Shown piece after piece: positions 11,424 through 21,719 of a DNA stretch of 64,000 bases. Under the pieces are notes generated by a model, which was given only the letters and a program-made list of their open reading frames with translations, was not told where the DNA came from and searched no databases. The stretch covers positions 2,418,001 through 2,482,000 of the forward strand of contig NW_026570225.1 in the NCBI RefSeq assembly GCF_019649055.1, in the 5' to 3' direction. The position numbers and the translations under genes are program-made. The DNA is from Paramacrobiotus metropolitanus. Taxonomy: Eukaryota; Tardigrada; Eutardigrada; Parachela; Macrobiotidae. How positions within the stretch are numbered: the first letter of the stretch is position 1; the number at the start of each line of letters is the position of its first letter.

Positions 11424-13817
11424 CTTTCTGCCTCCTCCGGTGGGAGTTGGTCTTCTAGTGGCTGGCCTGGCCGGGCCCGCGGTTCAACTGTCCATGCCCT
11501 TGGATCAATGTGTGGGCCCCTGATATAGATGGCATGCTCAATGATTTTGACAGGCAACTTGCGTTGGCGAAGGGCCTGGCTTTTATTACGCATGGCCATC
11601 AACCTTCTGATAAGGATTGTCCGTTCTTGGACCAACAACTGACAGCCTCGGTTGATGCGGTCAATCTCATGGTCCGTTAGTGCTGGATCGCCGGCGCGTA
11701 GTCGCTGGCGCATGTCCTTCTCAGTCAGGTTTAAGCGTAGATCAACCTCTATGATCTCGCTAACAGCCCGGTTGTGCGGGTCATCCCATGAATCCGTGTG
11801 TGTCAATCGGATACGATGCCTCGTTGGAGGTTCGTCCCGCAACGCCTGAGTTGTTCCTGACGGGATCGCTGGTGCTTCCGGAGGTGAAAGCACATGTCCT
11901 TGCCAGGAAAGTTCTTTGGCATTGACTTCGTCTTCTTGGCCGGTAGGCCACGAAGCGTTAGAGTCGGTGGTTCCGCCTTGTTCGGTTTAAGTATAGACGG
12001 GCCAGACCTGGTATGGCCGGGAATGTCTAAGTCCTTTGGCGGGCCACTCCACGCTGGTAGAGTTGGCCTGGTTGGACGAGTCAATTCCAGGTTCTCTCGC
12101 GGTCCCCTCCAGGGTGGGAGTGACCGCTGCGAAGGAGGCTCTTCTGCTTCCGGGGCTCCTCTTCTTCTTTTTGAACCTGGGCGGCTGTGGGCCGCTTGTT
12201 GTGGCAGGAGTGGCTGGCTCTGGCCTTCCTCCTGTCGACTTCCTAGGCGTTGGCCGGACAACAAGGGTGCCACCAGATGTGTCGCCTTAAATTGGTTTCG
12301 GCGTGGTCTGTGATGACGCCGCTGGCGCATCAACAGCCATTGGACTTGTCGGTTTACCAGTCGGTTGGGCTGGTGTCGACTCCGATTGGGCCGGCTTGTC
12401 CGGCGAAAGTTCAAAGGTTTTATCAAGCAGGCTCACGTCCATTTCGACGTCCTGCGGTGGAACTTCTATACTGCTGTCCGCTGTAGCAGATCCAGCAGTG
12501 TCCACAGGTTGGCTTGATGTTGGACCGGGCACCGTTAGGGCCTGGGCCGGTTCAGCTGATGTTGGCTGTCCAACTGGTGCTGGGGCGACCGGTTCGTATG
12601 TCAGGGCCAAAGGTGCTGGCACGGACACTGGTGATGGTCGCCGTTCGTTTACTGGGTCGAAGTCACCGGGGCGTTCCGTCATTGACGGGACAGGTCGTTG
12701 GACCTTCCAGTAATCTTCGATAGATTTGCGGAGCCATCTCTTTAAGATGTCGAAAACTCTCAGTCCGAGGCCGGTGGGCGTCGTATTATTCGGAGTCATT
12801 TCTTTGAGCAGAGTTATCTGGTAGGATAAACTCTCCTGCTGCTCCTTCAGTCTGGCCGCTTCTGGGTCAGACGGGCTGAGATCCTGCATCCGATTGTTCA
12901 TGCGGCGCGCGATGTCCTCGGCGTCCCTGATAAGGTTCCGAGTCCTCAATGCTTGAGAAACCGTCATCTGAATAGGCCCTACATTGGAGGCCCGGTGGGA
13001 CCGACAGGCCTGGTACAGGAATGGGATCCGGCATTTCGAACCATTCGATATCGCTGTCAGTTTCTGTGTCCGACGCACTGGCTGGTCGACTAAGTGCCGG
13101 TCCGGCTGCAGATCGCTCAGCCGAAATCCGCATAATTCTCAAAAACCGCATCTTCAACTCTTCCGCCGGTTGGCGTGTTGAAGATTGTGTCGGCGTGAGA
13201 AGTCCTGCTTGTCCTACGCGTGTTGGCTGCCCCGGTCGAGGTTTGGGCAACACGCGCCTAATTGCTTCATCGATCAGGCCAAGCTGGTATTGCCAGTTAC
13301 GGAAATCGCGCAGTGCTGGCGCGTCATTGGCCGTATTAAATGGCTTGTCCATAAACCGCAGCATGGCCCGTCATATCCTCGTTATGCATTCCAGGACGCG
13401 CTGAAACTCTAAGTCTAGCGCGACTTTTCTCCGTATCGTGGCGATGTCCACGCCCTTCAGACTGCTGATGGTTTTGCGGATTTCCTCTTCCAGGAATTCC
13501 GTCGCGTGAAGTTCGCGTTCCAAGGGCGGTATGTCTGGACATGCCCTCAGGTCGTACGGAGATGATGCTGGTTCACGCGGTTTCAAACCAGTGGCCATTA
13601 GCATTGCCCCGTCGGTAGACGCGGGCTGTGCCACTAGTGGCGCGGAGGATTCCCCTGTCGTAGTGGTAACTACAACTGTTGGGCTCAGCGGGGGAGGTGG
13701 TGCTGATGGCGCTGGTGGCGGACGTGTAGGTGCTGTGGAGCCTTCTGTCCTTAGCTGTCTGTCCGTCCGGTGCTGTACCAGCTGATCCATCAGCCCGCGA
13801 GATGCCGCCGCCGCCAA
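11424..13817 (-). pseudogene. Post-integrase coding block 2, upstream part (unknown function)
   Basis: Minus-strand pieces at 13371-13817, 12867-13364, 12287-13078, 11803-12426 and 11424-11893. Proline/threonine-rich linkers alternate with charged helical modules: LEEEIRKTISSLKGVDIATI (about 13450), DAEDIARRMNNRMQ through KSIEDYWKVQ (about 12700-12930), and ERTILIRRLMAMRNKSQALR (about 11550-11640). A Pro-rich acidic tail, QDVEMDVSLLDKTFELSPDK, lies near 12400. No catalytic motif or known family is seen. The alternation of helix and linker suggests a structural, perhaps coiled-coil, protein. Confidence 0.4.
12481..12550. repeat. 70-bp inverted duplicate, partner at 16748-16817
   Basis: The reverse complement of 12481-12550 matches 16748-16817 at 69 of 70 bases. 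Both copies lie inside the giant element, 4.2 kb apart and in opposite orientation. Confidence 0.9.
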
Positions 13818-15174
13818 ATTGTAATTACCGATTGGTCGTGCAGAGGAAAAATTTCATGCTGGGCCTGGCGTGTCGCAATTTTCTCGCTAAGTTCATGTGC
13901 GAGGCGCCGGAATTCTTCTTGGTCGAGAAGGATGCGCTGGGCCAGCTCACGGTAGTGAGGCCTACGCCTGTCCAATTCTCAAATCATGGCCTCCAATTCT
14001 TGGATGGCGTTCTCTACTTCCTTCAAATTGTCCTGAAGTTGGTAGAGTGGGGTCCGACCATCAGCTAATGGTTCGATTGGGGATTCTGTCCGTAATGGTG
14101 GAGTAATTGGATCCCATTCGGTGTCCTGTTCTTCCGGCGCTGGCGAGGACACAGGTTCTGTCGGTGGGACAGTCTGGTCCCGCCCGGCCAACACTGGGTT
14201 AAGTGCTGGCCCTGCCACTGGTTCCGGTTAGGCTAGGGCCAAGCTGGGCCGCCAATGCCAGTGGAACTTCTTCTTACCGGTTATAGACTATCAATCGTCC
14301 ATCCACGAATACCCGTAATGGGTAATCACGTGTCTCGTCGAGCCGTGATGTGCTTGGCTGGGGTTCCGGCGGCGCTGGAGTTCGGTACGCTTCCGGTCCC
14401 GCTCGTGGAGGTTCAATGGACGAGTCAGACGGCGCCTAGCCCATAGGGTCAGGTTGTGCCGCTGAAGGAGGGCTATACGGCGGTTGGCCGTATGCTCCAT
14501 AACCGCCATAAGGCGGTGGATATCCATATGGTCCTGGCGCATACATCCACGGTGGTGGGTATCGCCATTGGTTCTAGTCCGGCTGCGGCTGGTTCGAAGG
14601 GCCAGACGCAGGATACGGTATATCCATAATGGATATCCATAATGTGGATTGTAGTATGGCGGTGGAGTATAGTGTGGCCGCAGTCCAGTATGGACCGGCG
14701 TAGTCGTGACCGTTGGCCCGACTGCCACTGTTGTGAAAATCGGCTGACTCGCCGAAGTGGTCGGTAGGCTACCATACAGAATTGGTTGAGGTGGGTCGGT
14801 ACGGCCGTGAGGATGATGTCGGACCTTTGGCCCGACGATGAGCTTGGCTGGCTGCCACCTGCTGCTGCGTTCACCAGGAGTCCGGTGTCGTCAGAGAATG
14901 TCCCTGGCGGCCAATATTGCGGCGGGATGGCTCGAGGTGGCAGAGGCTGGGCCCGCGGTAGCGGTGTGTCGGCCCGTGAACTGGGACCGACAGACATAGT
15001 AGCCAGCTGCTTAGCGGTTAAGTTAGCTCTGATATTGGGTACCTGTACACTCGGAGGCCGGTTGGACGACCGAGTTGAAGATCCGCCCGACCGGGATTCC
15101 GGTCGTGAATATGGGTGTCTGCGGTTACGTCGATCGGAGTCGTCAGAGCGATCAGCGCGTCGGCGTCCTTCCAT
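13818..15174 (-). pseudogene. Post-integrase coding block 1, opens with ATG at 15174 (unknown function)
   Basis: The start at 15174 (ACAATGG context) opens MEGRRRADRSDDSDRR, an Arg/Asp/Ser-rich head, followed by proline-rich sequence. About 14460-14640 encodes a Tyr/Gly/Pro-rich low-complexity stretch of the YPPPYGGYG type, resembling RNA-granule or prion-like segments. Downstream pieces (13979-14218, then 13790-13975) are a Pro/Glu linker and a charged helix (LYQLQDNLKEVENAIQELE). It is the first block after the integrase region, with a gap carrying three conserved-loop hairpins upstream. No known family. Confidence 0.4.
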
Positions 15175-15250
15175 TGTTGTGTAGGGCTCTGTCACCAGAC
15201 GAATCACACTGTGTTAGACTCCTACCTATTGGTTAGTTTATTTTACCGGT

Positions 15251-15403
15251 TAGCTACTTCTAAGCTACCATGCCTGACCGAGTTAAGCTACTTCTAAGCT
15301 ACTGACCATTTAAAGTTACAGTTAGTTAGTTTAGGTTAGTTAAAGGTAGCAGCTCACGGAGACGATCGTGAGATTAGAGTCAGTTAGACTACTTCTAAGT
15401 CTA
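15251..15403 (-). repeat. Three conserved-loop hairpins between the integrase block and the post-integrase ORFs
   Basis: Loop ACTTCTA at 15256-15262 (stem TAGCT/AGCTA), 15290-15296 (AGCT/AGCT) and 15391-15397 (TAGACT/AGTCTA, 6 bp perfect). All lie in the non-coding gap between the block ending at 15416 and the ATG at 15174. Confidence 0.85.
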
Positions 15404-15415
15404 CTATGTCAGAAG

Positions 15416-15877
15416 TTATTTAGACGTCATTCTGTCCAGCCTTATCAACCGTCCCTTCCTGTACATCCGGTTGGCATGTACTGGACTTGTCCGATACGCC
15501 CGATGGGTGCGTATTGGACTTCTGCTTTTTGCTTTTGAGCTTTTCTCAGATTTTTCTCGACCCGTAGTTATGCGTGTGAGTAAGTCTTTATCCGCCTCAT
15601 CATCAGCAACTACGTCCTCTTCCAGGACCTGCTGGGCCGTAAGGGTTGCCTTAGGCTTTTTGGGCAACTTTGGTCTTTTAGGCTTTTCGTTAGGCGCCGG
15701 AGCCATTTTTGGCTCTTCGGTCGCCGCTGGCTTGTCCGTGGCGGATGTCCCCTTTTCAGGTTCCGCTAGGGCCAATGTTGGGTCAATGACGGTTAATGGC
15801 TGGCTTTGAGGCTTGGTCAACGCTGGTGTCTCAAAATCCGGTTTGGCTTTTCGAGGTCGACCTGGGCCACGCTTCAC
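15416..15877 (-). pseudogene. Basic/acidic tail with AT-hook-like motif after integrase
   Basis: A minus-strand stretch starting KRGPGRPRKAKP, which contains the GRPRK core of an AT-hook DNA-binding motif. A Pro/Lys-rich region (KRPKLPKKPKATL) and an acidic then basic tail follow. It lies directly downstream of the integrase C-terminal part and may be its extension. A chromatin-binding tail would suit an integrase, but that is inference. Confidence 0.5.
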
Positions 15878-15892
15878 TGTTGTTGCTTGGTC

Positions 15893-16783
15893 CTATGTCT
15901 TTGGGTCAGGTGGGCCATAGCCTGGGTTTTGCAAAGTCTTTTGCTGCTCCGCCACAAGTCTCTTGGACGGGCCCTTTCCGGGCTTCTGCTTCTTCAGCAG
16001 CTTCTCCAATTTGGTCTCGTGAGAAGCTGCCGGAGAAGCCGCATCTTTGCACCTTCCCGACTCTGTACCTTCCGGTTCGGCGTCGCCGCCCTTCTTTTTG
16101 CTTGAGCGAGTTATTCTGCGACTCGGGCCGTCCGGGTTAAGGTATGGCTTTAGGCGATCGACACATACTGTGTGTTCGACGCCGGTGTCCCGCTCTCGGA
16201 TCCAGTAAGTATTTGGCTTGGGTATTCCAATAACGATGTAGACGCCGTCGTAACTGTTTCGATTGGTCAAGTCGTCTACCATATTCTTCAGGGTGACCAA
16301 GTTTTGCTTTTTGAACTCGGCCTGCGACTTCTTTTTGTTGTAGATGGCCGCGTCCCTGAGGAATCCTTCTTCGATGCGCGTTTTCGCGATTTCATGCGCC
16401 CGGTTCAGGCGCTGCTGCATTCTCTGGACGTAACGTTCGTTAGTCGTAAATGTTTCTGGGACGTTAGTCCCAGCGAGGACGTTTTGTGGTATGGTCATTT
16501 CTCGGCCATATAACACGTGATATGGCGAGAATCCGGTAGTCGCGTGAACGGCACGGTTGATGCCAAAAATCACGCAAGGTAGGGCCCGGTGCCAACGATG
16601 TTCGTCGCCGGCGCCGCCAAAGTTCCGAATTCCGTCCCAGATCGTTTGCATCTGGCGTTCGACTTGGCCTCGGCCCTCTGGACGATAAGCGGATCCGAAG
16701 GTTTGCTCGATGCCGAAGATTTTCGCCACTTTGGCGAAGAACTTTGCCGGCCCAGGCCCTAACGGTGCCCGGTCCAACATCAA
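15893..16783 (-). pseudogene. Integrase, catalytic-core end and C-terminal domain (Ty3/Gypsy type)
   Basis: Recognisable parts: SAYRPEGRGQVERQMQ, the box around the third acidic catalytic residue of retroviral-type integrases; the conserved GFSPYHVLYGREMTIP; a helical NRAHEIAKTRIEEG segment; and a C-terminal SYDGVYIVIGIPKPNTYWIR...VDRLKPY module like the GPY/F domain of Gypsy integrases. It catalyses insertion of element cDNA into host DNA. A Lys/Glu-rich tail (KLEKLLKKQKPGKGPSKR) follows. Sequence at 16464-17036, just upstream in element order, contains an acidic Pro-rich stretch. Part of a broken fossil. Confidence 0.85.
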
Positions 16784-16817
16784 GCCAACCTGTGGACACT
16801 GCTGGATCCGCTACAGC
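16748..16817. repeat. Partner of the 70-bp inverted duplicate at 12481-12550
   Basis: 69 of 70 bases match in inverted orientation. See the entry at 12481. Confidence 0.9.
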
Positions 16818-17072
16818 GAACAGCAGTATCAGTTCTTGCGCGGTGCGGTCCGTGACTTTTTCTGGACACGGTGGGACTTCTGGCTCTGGCTCTTCCGGTG
16901 TAGGCGCCGGTACATTAATCACCCGTATGTCCGCCGTGCTGAATTCATTCCAGTCACTGATTGCGTTACAATCAGGAAGGAGAGGCTTGTCCCATTCGTC
17001 TGCGGGGTCCTCATCAGTTACTCGAAGCCTGCGCACCTTTATGATGTGCGCTGGGATTTCGTCTTTACCAAG

Positions 17073-17640
17073 TTAGGGATTGGACCAAGTTAGGGACTTG
17101 GTCCAACTCTTTATGTGGGCCTTTGTCATCGTCCCGTTCGAGTGGCCATCTGGACAGTGCGTCAGCATTGTCACAGAATGTGCCCGGCTTGTACTCAATG
17201 GTGATGTCCCTTCCCTGTAAGGCGAGGGCCCATCGAGTAAGACGAGGATTGATGCCGGGCCGGTTAGACTCGCATCTGAGCAGATGGTTAGGGCTCTATG
17301 GTCCGTCCTTACGGTGAATGGTCCGTGGTCAGTGTAATGCTTAAACTTTTGGACGGCCCATACTACGGCTAAGCATTCCCATTCGGTCACGCCGTAGTTC
17401 TTCTCAGCTCCATGTAGGACGCGACTCGCGTAGGCGATTGGCCTCGAGTCCTGGCTGAGTATTGCTCCGATGCCAGCGCCACTTGTATCGCATTCGATGG
17501 TGGTCTGTTTAGTCGCATCAAATTTGGCCAATATAGGGGCTTCCGTTGGGGCCTTTTTAATTTCGTTGAACTCGGCGGTGTGGGCGTCAGTCCAGTCGTT
17601 CTTGACCGAACTTTCCTTCCGCAGAAGTTCATACATCTTA
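17073..17640 (-). pseudogene. RNase H domain of the giant element
   Basis: Motifs in order: IECDTSGAGIGAILSQ (first catalytic Asp region), PIAYASRVLHGAEKNYGVTE with the catalytic-Glu helix ECLAVVWAVQKFKHY, and FTVRTDHRAL with the next Asp. This is the usual Ty3/Gypsy RNase H, which removes the RNA strand after reverse transcription. It follows the RT directly. The beginning (WTDAHTAEFNEIKKAPTEAP) is the typical RT-RNase H tether. Part of a broken fossil. Confidence 0.9.
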
Positions 17641-17660
17641 GAAGTCTTCTGGGCGTAGCC

Positions 17661-18606
17661 CTAGGTGAACTTCCGGTAGTAGTTAGCAAGTCCAAGGAAC
17701 GAGCGAAGTTGACGCTCGGTCTTGGGCGGTAGTTTCTTGGCGACGGCTGCTACCTTCTCTGGGTCAGTGTGGACGCCGTCCTTGCTGAGGATGTGTCCAA
17801 GGAATTGGACTTTTTCCATTCCAAATTCGCACTTCGACGGTTTTATCGTGAACCCGGCATCTCTGAAGCAGATAAGCATATTTCTGAACGCTTTCCTGAA
17901 TTCCTCGAAAGTTTTGCCGAAGAATATCACGTCGATATATGCGAAGACGCCGCTTTGCTTGCGGGCCAGCGCCATAATCTTGTCCATTGTCATTTGGAAT
18001 GTGGCTGGACCGTTGCAGACACCAAACGGGATTCGTTTGAATCGGAGCATCCCTCCTGGAGTCATAAAGGTAGTATAGTCCATGGACGCTGGGTCCATTG
18101 GGATTTGCCAGAATCCGGACTGACAATCTACTTTACCGTAATAGATCTTGCCTGCACATTGATCCAGAAGTTCATCTGGATTGGGCGATAGATAATTATT
18201 CTTTTTTGTCACCGAGTTCAGCTTTATGTAGTTTATGCAGAACCTAGTGCCCATGGTCCCATCGCCGTTTTTCTTTGAAACGAGGACCACTGGGAAACTC
18301 CACGCTGCCATGGACGGTTCAATCACGCCTTGGTCCAAGATTTCCTGGACGTGCTTATTTATGAATTCTCGTCCCTTCCAACTCGTTCGGGTTGGGTTCA
18401 TCTTGATTGGTGCAGCGTCGCCAACTTCTATGACGTGGGTAACTCCTTTGACGTCGCCGTAAGGCTTTTTGGACGTCGGGAATATGGCTCTGAGTTCCCA
18501 GGGCTCTGAGTTCCCAGAAGTCCTGACGGAGTAGAGCAGTTTGCTCCTCGGTCAGGTGGTCGCCAAAGTGTGCGTTGGCGATGTGGGCACGGATTTCGCG
18601 CTCCAC
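17661..18606 (-). pseudogene. Reverse transcriptase domain, Ty3/Gypsy type
   Basis: Recognisable RT boxes in order: FINKHVQEILDQGVIEPSMA, FPVVLVSKKNG, KVDCQSGFWQIPMDP (first catalytic Asp box), TPGGMLRFKRIPFGVCNGPATFQ, the FAYID box, KPSKCEFGMEKVQFLGHILS and RSFLGLANYYRKF. This is the standard Ty3/Gypsy order and spacing. The start of the RT region (18355-18606: HLTEEQTALLRQDFW) lies in another frame. RT copies element RNA into DNA. Part of a broken fossil. Confidence 0.93.
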
Positions 18607-18684
18607 TTCTGGATCTTCCTCTCCGGTTTGGAGGGAATTGATCTTGGCGTATTCTTCGTCCGAGATTTCCTCGTATGGCTCTAC

Positions 18685-19587
18685 TCAGCCCATGTCCACT
18701 CCCGTCCGGAGTATCTGGGGCTCTGTGGAGTAGTTAGATACCAATATGGTGAAGCTTTTGCCGTCATGCTGGACTGGTCCGTCGAGCATGGCCAGACTCC
18801 GTTTGGTGTCCTGGCTTCCGAGATACATTAATCTCTGCCATAGGTCCACTTCGAAGTCAATGGTAACTTGGACTGGTGTAATGGACTCCGGTGGGAGTTC
18901 CGTTTTTACACTTGCCCGTACTTTGGCGTACTCAGTTATGACGCGCTGTCTTGTAGGACTGTGTCCCGCCTCTCGTGGCCATGGTAGGGCGCTGGCGGCT
19001 GGTATGTCCCAATCTACATCGTCCTCTCTGATGTCTGCTACATGTAAGTCACAGTAATGCATGTAACCGATTCTTGCACCTTTTCGGAGGACCTGGTCTC
19101 GCATGGACTTATTTTGGATCTGGATCCACGGATGCTCGACGTGACGTCTATGTACCTCCGCCTCCATCGGTATGAGCTGGCGGTGTGGTTGTCGCAACGA
19201 GTTAAAGTAGATTGGACGGTTTGGGTCCTTGGTTCTATATGTACGGACCTTAATACAGCAGGTTGAGTAGGCTGGTATAGTATACCGCTTATGGACGAAG
19301 ACTTCTTTTTCTTCCTTAAGGCCTTCCATCTGCCGGTGGAGTCTGGTTCGGCGGATGGTGGGTGCTTCGGCCCGAAGTTGAAGGATTTCTGAGTCCTCTT
19401 CGTCATCACTTGACTCCTCCGATGATTGGTTATCGTAGTCCATGTCCGGTGAGTCACTTGAGCTTTGGACGTCCGAGTCGGTAGACTCGGGTTTATCGTC
19501 CTGCCCTGGCTTTGGCTCGCCATTGTCCTCGTTGGAGGTTTGCGCGCCGCCGGTCACCGTTGGTGCCGGATCGGTCACGAGATCCAC
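18685..19587 (-). pseudogene. Protease-RT linker with two dUTPase-like beta modules
   Basis: An acidic Ser/Asp/Glu-rich head (SSEESSDDEEDSEIL) precedes two modules of the same plan. Module 1 (about 19000-19300) runs KRYTIPAYSTCCIKVRT ... WIQIQNKSMRDQVLRKGARI. Module 2 (about 18690-18930) runs KTELPPESITPVQVTI ... FTILVSNYSTEPQILRTGVD. The pattern 'xLPxxSxxxVxV ... IxVxNxSxxxQxLxxGxxIG' recalls the dUTPase-fold region found between protease and RT in many retroelements. The catalytic dUTPase motifs are not evident, so I infer a structural relic. Known elements usually show one such module; two in tandem is unusual. Confidence 0.5.
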
Positions 19588-19599
19588 TTCTTGGATCTC
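19579..19599 (-). repeat. Conserved-loop hairpin, 7-bp perfect stem
   Basis: GAGATCC/GGATCTC around ACTTCTT (19586-19592), at the start of the linker coding region. Confidence 0.8.
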
Positions 19600-19655
19600 T
19601 GGCGTCCCGGTTGCAATTTCCTGCTTCTCAGGTTCGTCCGGTTCCGTCGGAGTGG

Positions 19656-20405
19656 TTAGACGATTCCCGTTAGGGAGTGGCGAGGCTGGTCGGCCTCCTG
19701 CCTACCGTTGAGCGAACGGGTCTGTATGGCCCGTATTACCGCTTCAACGCCGTCTCCACATAAAGGACAAGTTAGTTTGGCCTCTTCGGTTGAAGGGTCC
19801 TGCACTTCTCCGCTGGTGTCCCTTCGTCGGCCTTGTCCGGGGTATGGGCCGTTATCGAAGCGCACTCTTGTTGCTATGTGTGGTGCTGCTTCTGGCAATG
19901 GTTCCGGTATGGTCCTGACGATAGTCAGGCTCAAGTCATACTTTGGCAAAATAGTGGCGGTTACGCCAGGATGTTCGGCCAACTTCTTCCGAAGTTTTAT
20001 GATATCATCAAAAAGGCCCCAGCATATCCGTTGGAGTGCTTTCGGAATGTCCATGTGGTACTCTTTATATTCCCACCAAAGGGCTAAACGTTCGTCCTCC
20101 CATAATGCTCCTTCTTTTTGAAGGTCGTCCAATTCTTGGGCGAATGGTCCATATTGTTCGGCTATCTGCGGCCACGTTAGTGGTTCGCCTTTTTCTTGTA
20201 GCCAGCCCTCTTCTAGGGCAAGGAGCCGGTCAGCGCGGTATTCGAGAAAGTTTCTAATCCCCGTTAACCAAGTTTTATATTGCTGAGCCAATTTCTCCTG
20301 AAGTTCTTTAACAGGCACCATCCGTTGGCCCGGTGCCTCTGGTATCGGGATAGTCTTTACTATCCCGTCATTTGGCTTAAGTATTTCAGCGCGGAATTGG
20401 GTCAT
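19656..20405 (-). pseudogene. Alpha-helical insert between protease and linker (unknown function)
   Basis: A Trp-rich, strongly helical stretch (about 20090-20260: RNFLEYRADRLLALEEGWLQ, then RLALWWEYKEYHMDIPKALQ) is followed by a LTCPLCGDGVEAVIRAI segment with a single CxxC pair. Its opening words (LKPNDGIVKTIPIPEAPG) echo the protease end (LKPNEEIV...SIPIPEAPG) about 210 bp away, pointing to a local tandem duplication. No known family is recognised; such an insert is not part of a standard Gypsy Pol. Confidence 0.45.
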
Positions 20406-21469
20406 GTAGCGCTCAATTGCATTGTGACGCGCAGCTCCCAGATGAGGCTTTCAATGGTGTCCAGGCATTCCCAGCAGGTAGAAGGAGAAGTTTTCGTGTG
20501 ATCAAGCCGATTGACTCTCACTTCATCACCGGGTCCCGGTGCCTCTGGTATCGGGATAGACTTTACCGCGTCCCAAACGATTTCTTCGTTTGGCTTGAGG
20601 ATAAAGGTGAACTTGGAGTGAAGATAGTCACAGCCAAGTAAAACATGCACGTCCGTTAATATCGGTTGGACGAAGAACGTGTGGTGGCTCATGTATCCCT
20701 GCAGTGTCACTGGTACGGTGAAGCAGCGAGAGACCACGAAGGCGGTTTGTCCGCCAACACCAAAGATATTGGTGTTTCGTCCTAACGGCTCCATTTTGAT
20801 GCCATTGGCGGTGCAAAATTGCTGGCTGATGAGGGATGTCTCCGCTCCAGTATCCAGCATAGCGAGCGTGTGGACTGGTCCAATTTGGACTTTGTGTGTC
20901 CATGCTCTAACAGTCTTCGGTTTCCGATTCTCATCAAGGCCAACTGTCACTTCGCGCATCATCGGTACAATGGGGATTAGCGACACTGGTCCTGGGTCAT
21001 CGGGAGCGTACTTAGGTGCTGAAGGCTCCTGTTGGACAGACTCTTCCTGCGGTGATGTTTCCGCTACCCGTAGGGTCGAAAACATACTTTTAGTGTTCAG
21101 GAAGGTCCTTGAACTATTTATGGTCCGCACCGTTGGTGTGGTGCCGAGGGGTCGTCCACCGGTCTGGGGCCAGCAGGTGCGGGGACTTGACGCCTCAAGA
21201 GGTTCGGCTGTCCACTCTTCTAGTGGTTCGAACTCGCTGTCCGTACTTCCTACGGACCATCCTTTCGGTGCACTGTCGGAGGATGTTTCTGACGCCGATC
21301 TAGGGTACGTCATATTCGTGGTGCGACGTCTCGCTTTCCCACGTGATCGGTTGGCCTTGGAGTTAACAAAGGCTCCGAAAATCGACTTGATCGCTGGTTG
21401 GAAGACTGTCGGTCTGGTCTCACTTCTAGAGCCAGATGGTCCAGGCGTGACTTCTACACGTCCTGGCAT
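20402..21469 (-). pseudogene. Aspartic protease (retropepsin) region
   Basis: The Asp-Thr-Gly active-site box appears as LAMLDTGAETSLIS (about 20840-20880), preceded by HKVQIGPVH. The flap-like NIFGVGGQTAFVVSR and the second hydrophobic box VHVLLGCDYLHSKF follow, the usual retropepsin order. About 200 residues of Ser/Pro/Arg-rich leader precede it (SRGKARRRTTNMTYPRSA). The role is cleavage of the Gag-Pol polyprotein. The first ATG (21469) lies within the hairpin cluster 21413-21490. Part of a broken fossil. Confidence 0.9.
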
Positions 21470-21490
21470 GGCCTCACTTCTAGGGCCATG
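21413..21490 (-). repeat. Three back-to-back conserved-loop hairpins at the Gag/Pol junction
   Basis: Loop ACTTCTA at 21422-21428 (8 bp plus a 1-nt bulge), 21450-21456 (CCAGGCGTG/CACGTCCTGG, 9 bp plus a 1-nt bulge) and 21476-21482 (CATGGCCTC/GGGCCATG, 8 bp plus a bulge). The second and third abut at 21466/21467. They span the start region of the protease block. Confidence 0.88.
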
Positions 21491-21719
21491 TGGCTTAGTC
21501 GCTGGTTGGGCGCTAAATTAGGATCCGCCGGCAGGCTGTTGGGCGGCCGGTTTGGGATCCAATTGAGTTAGTAACTGTACAAGAGGGATAGCTATGTCCG
21601 GCGGTTTAGGTTCCGGTAATAGGTCAGGTGAGTTGCCGTTACTCCCCGACCTTAAGCGTTTCCCGCAGTTGGGCTGGCCCGGTTAGAGCCGCTGCCGTTA
21701 GGCTTCGACAGCTGGTCGG

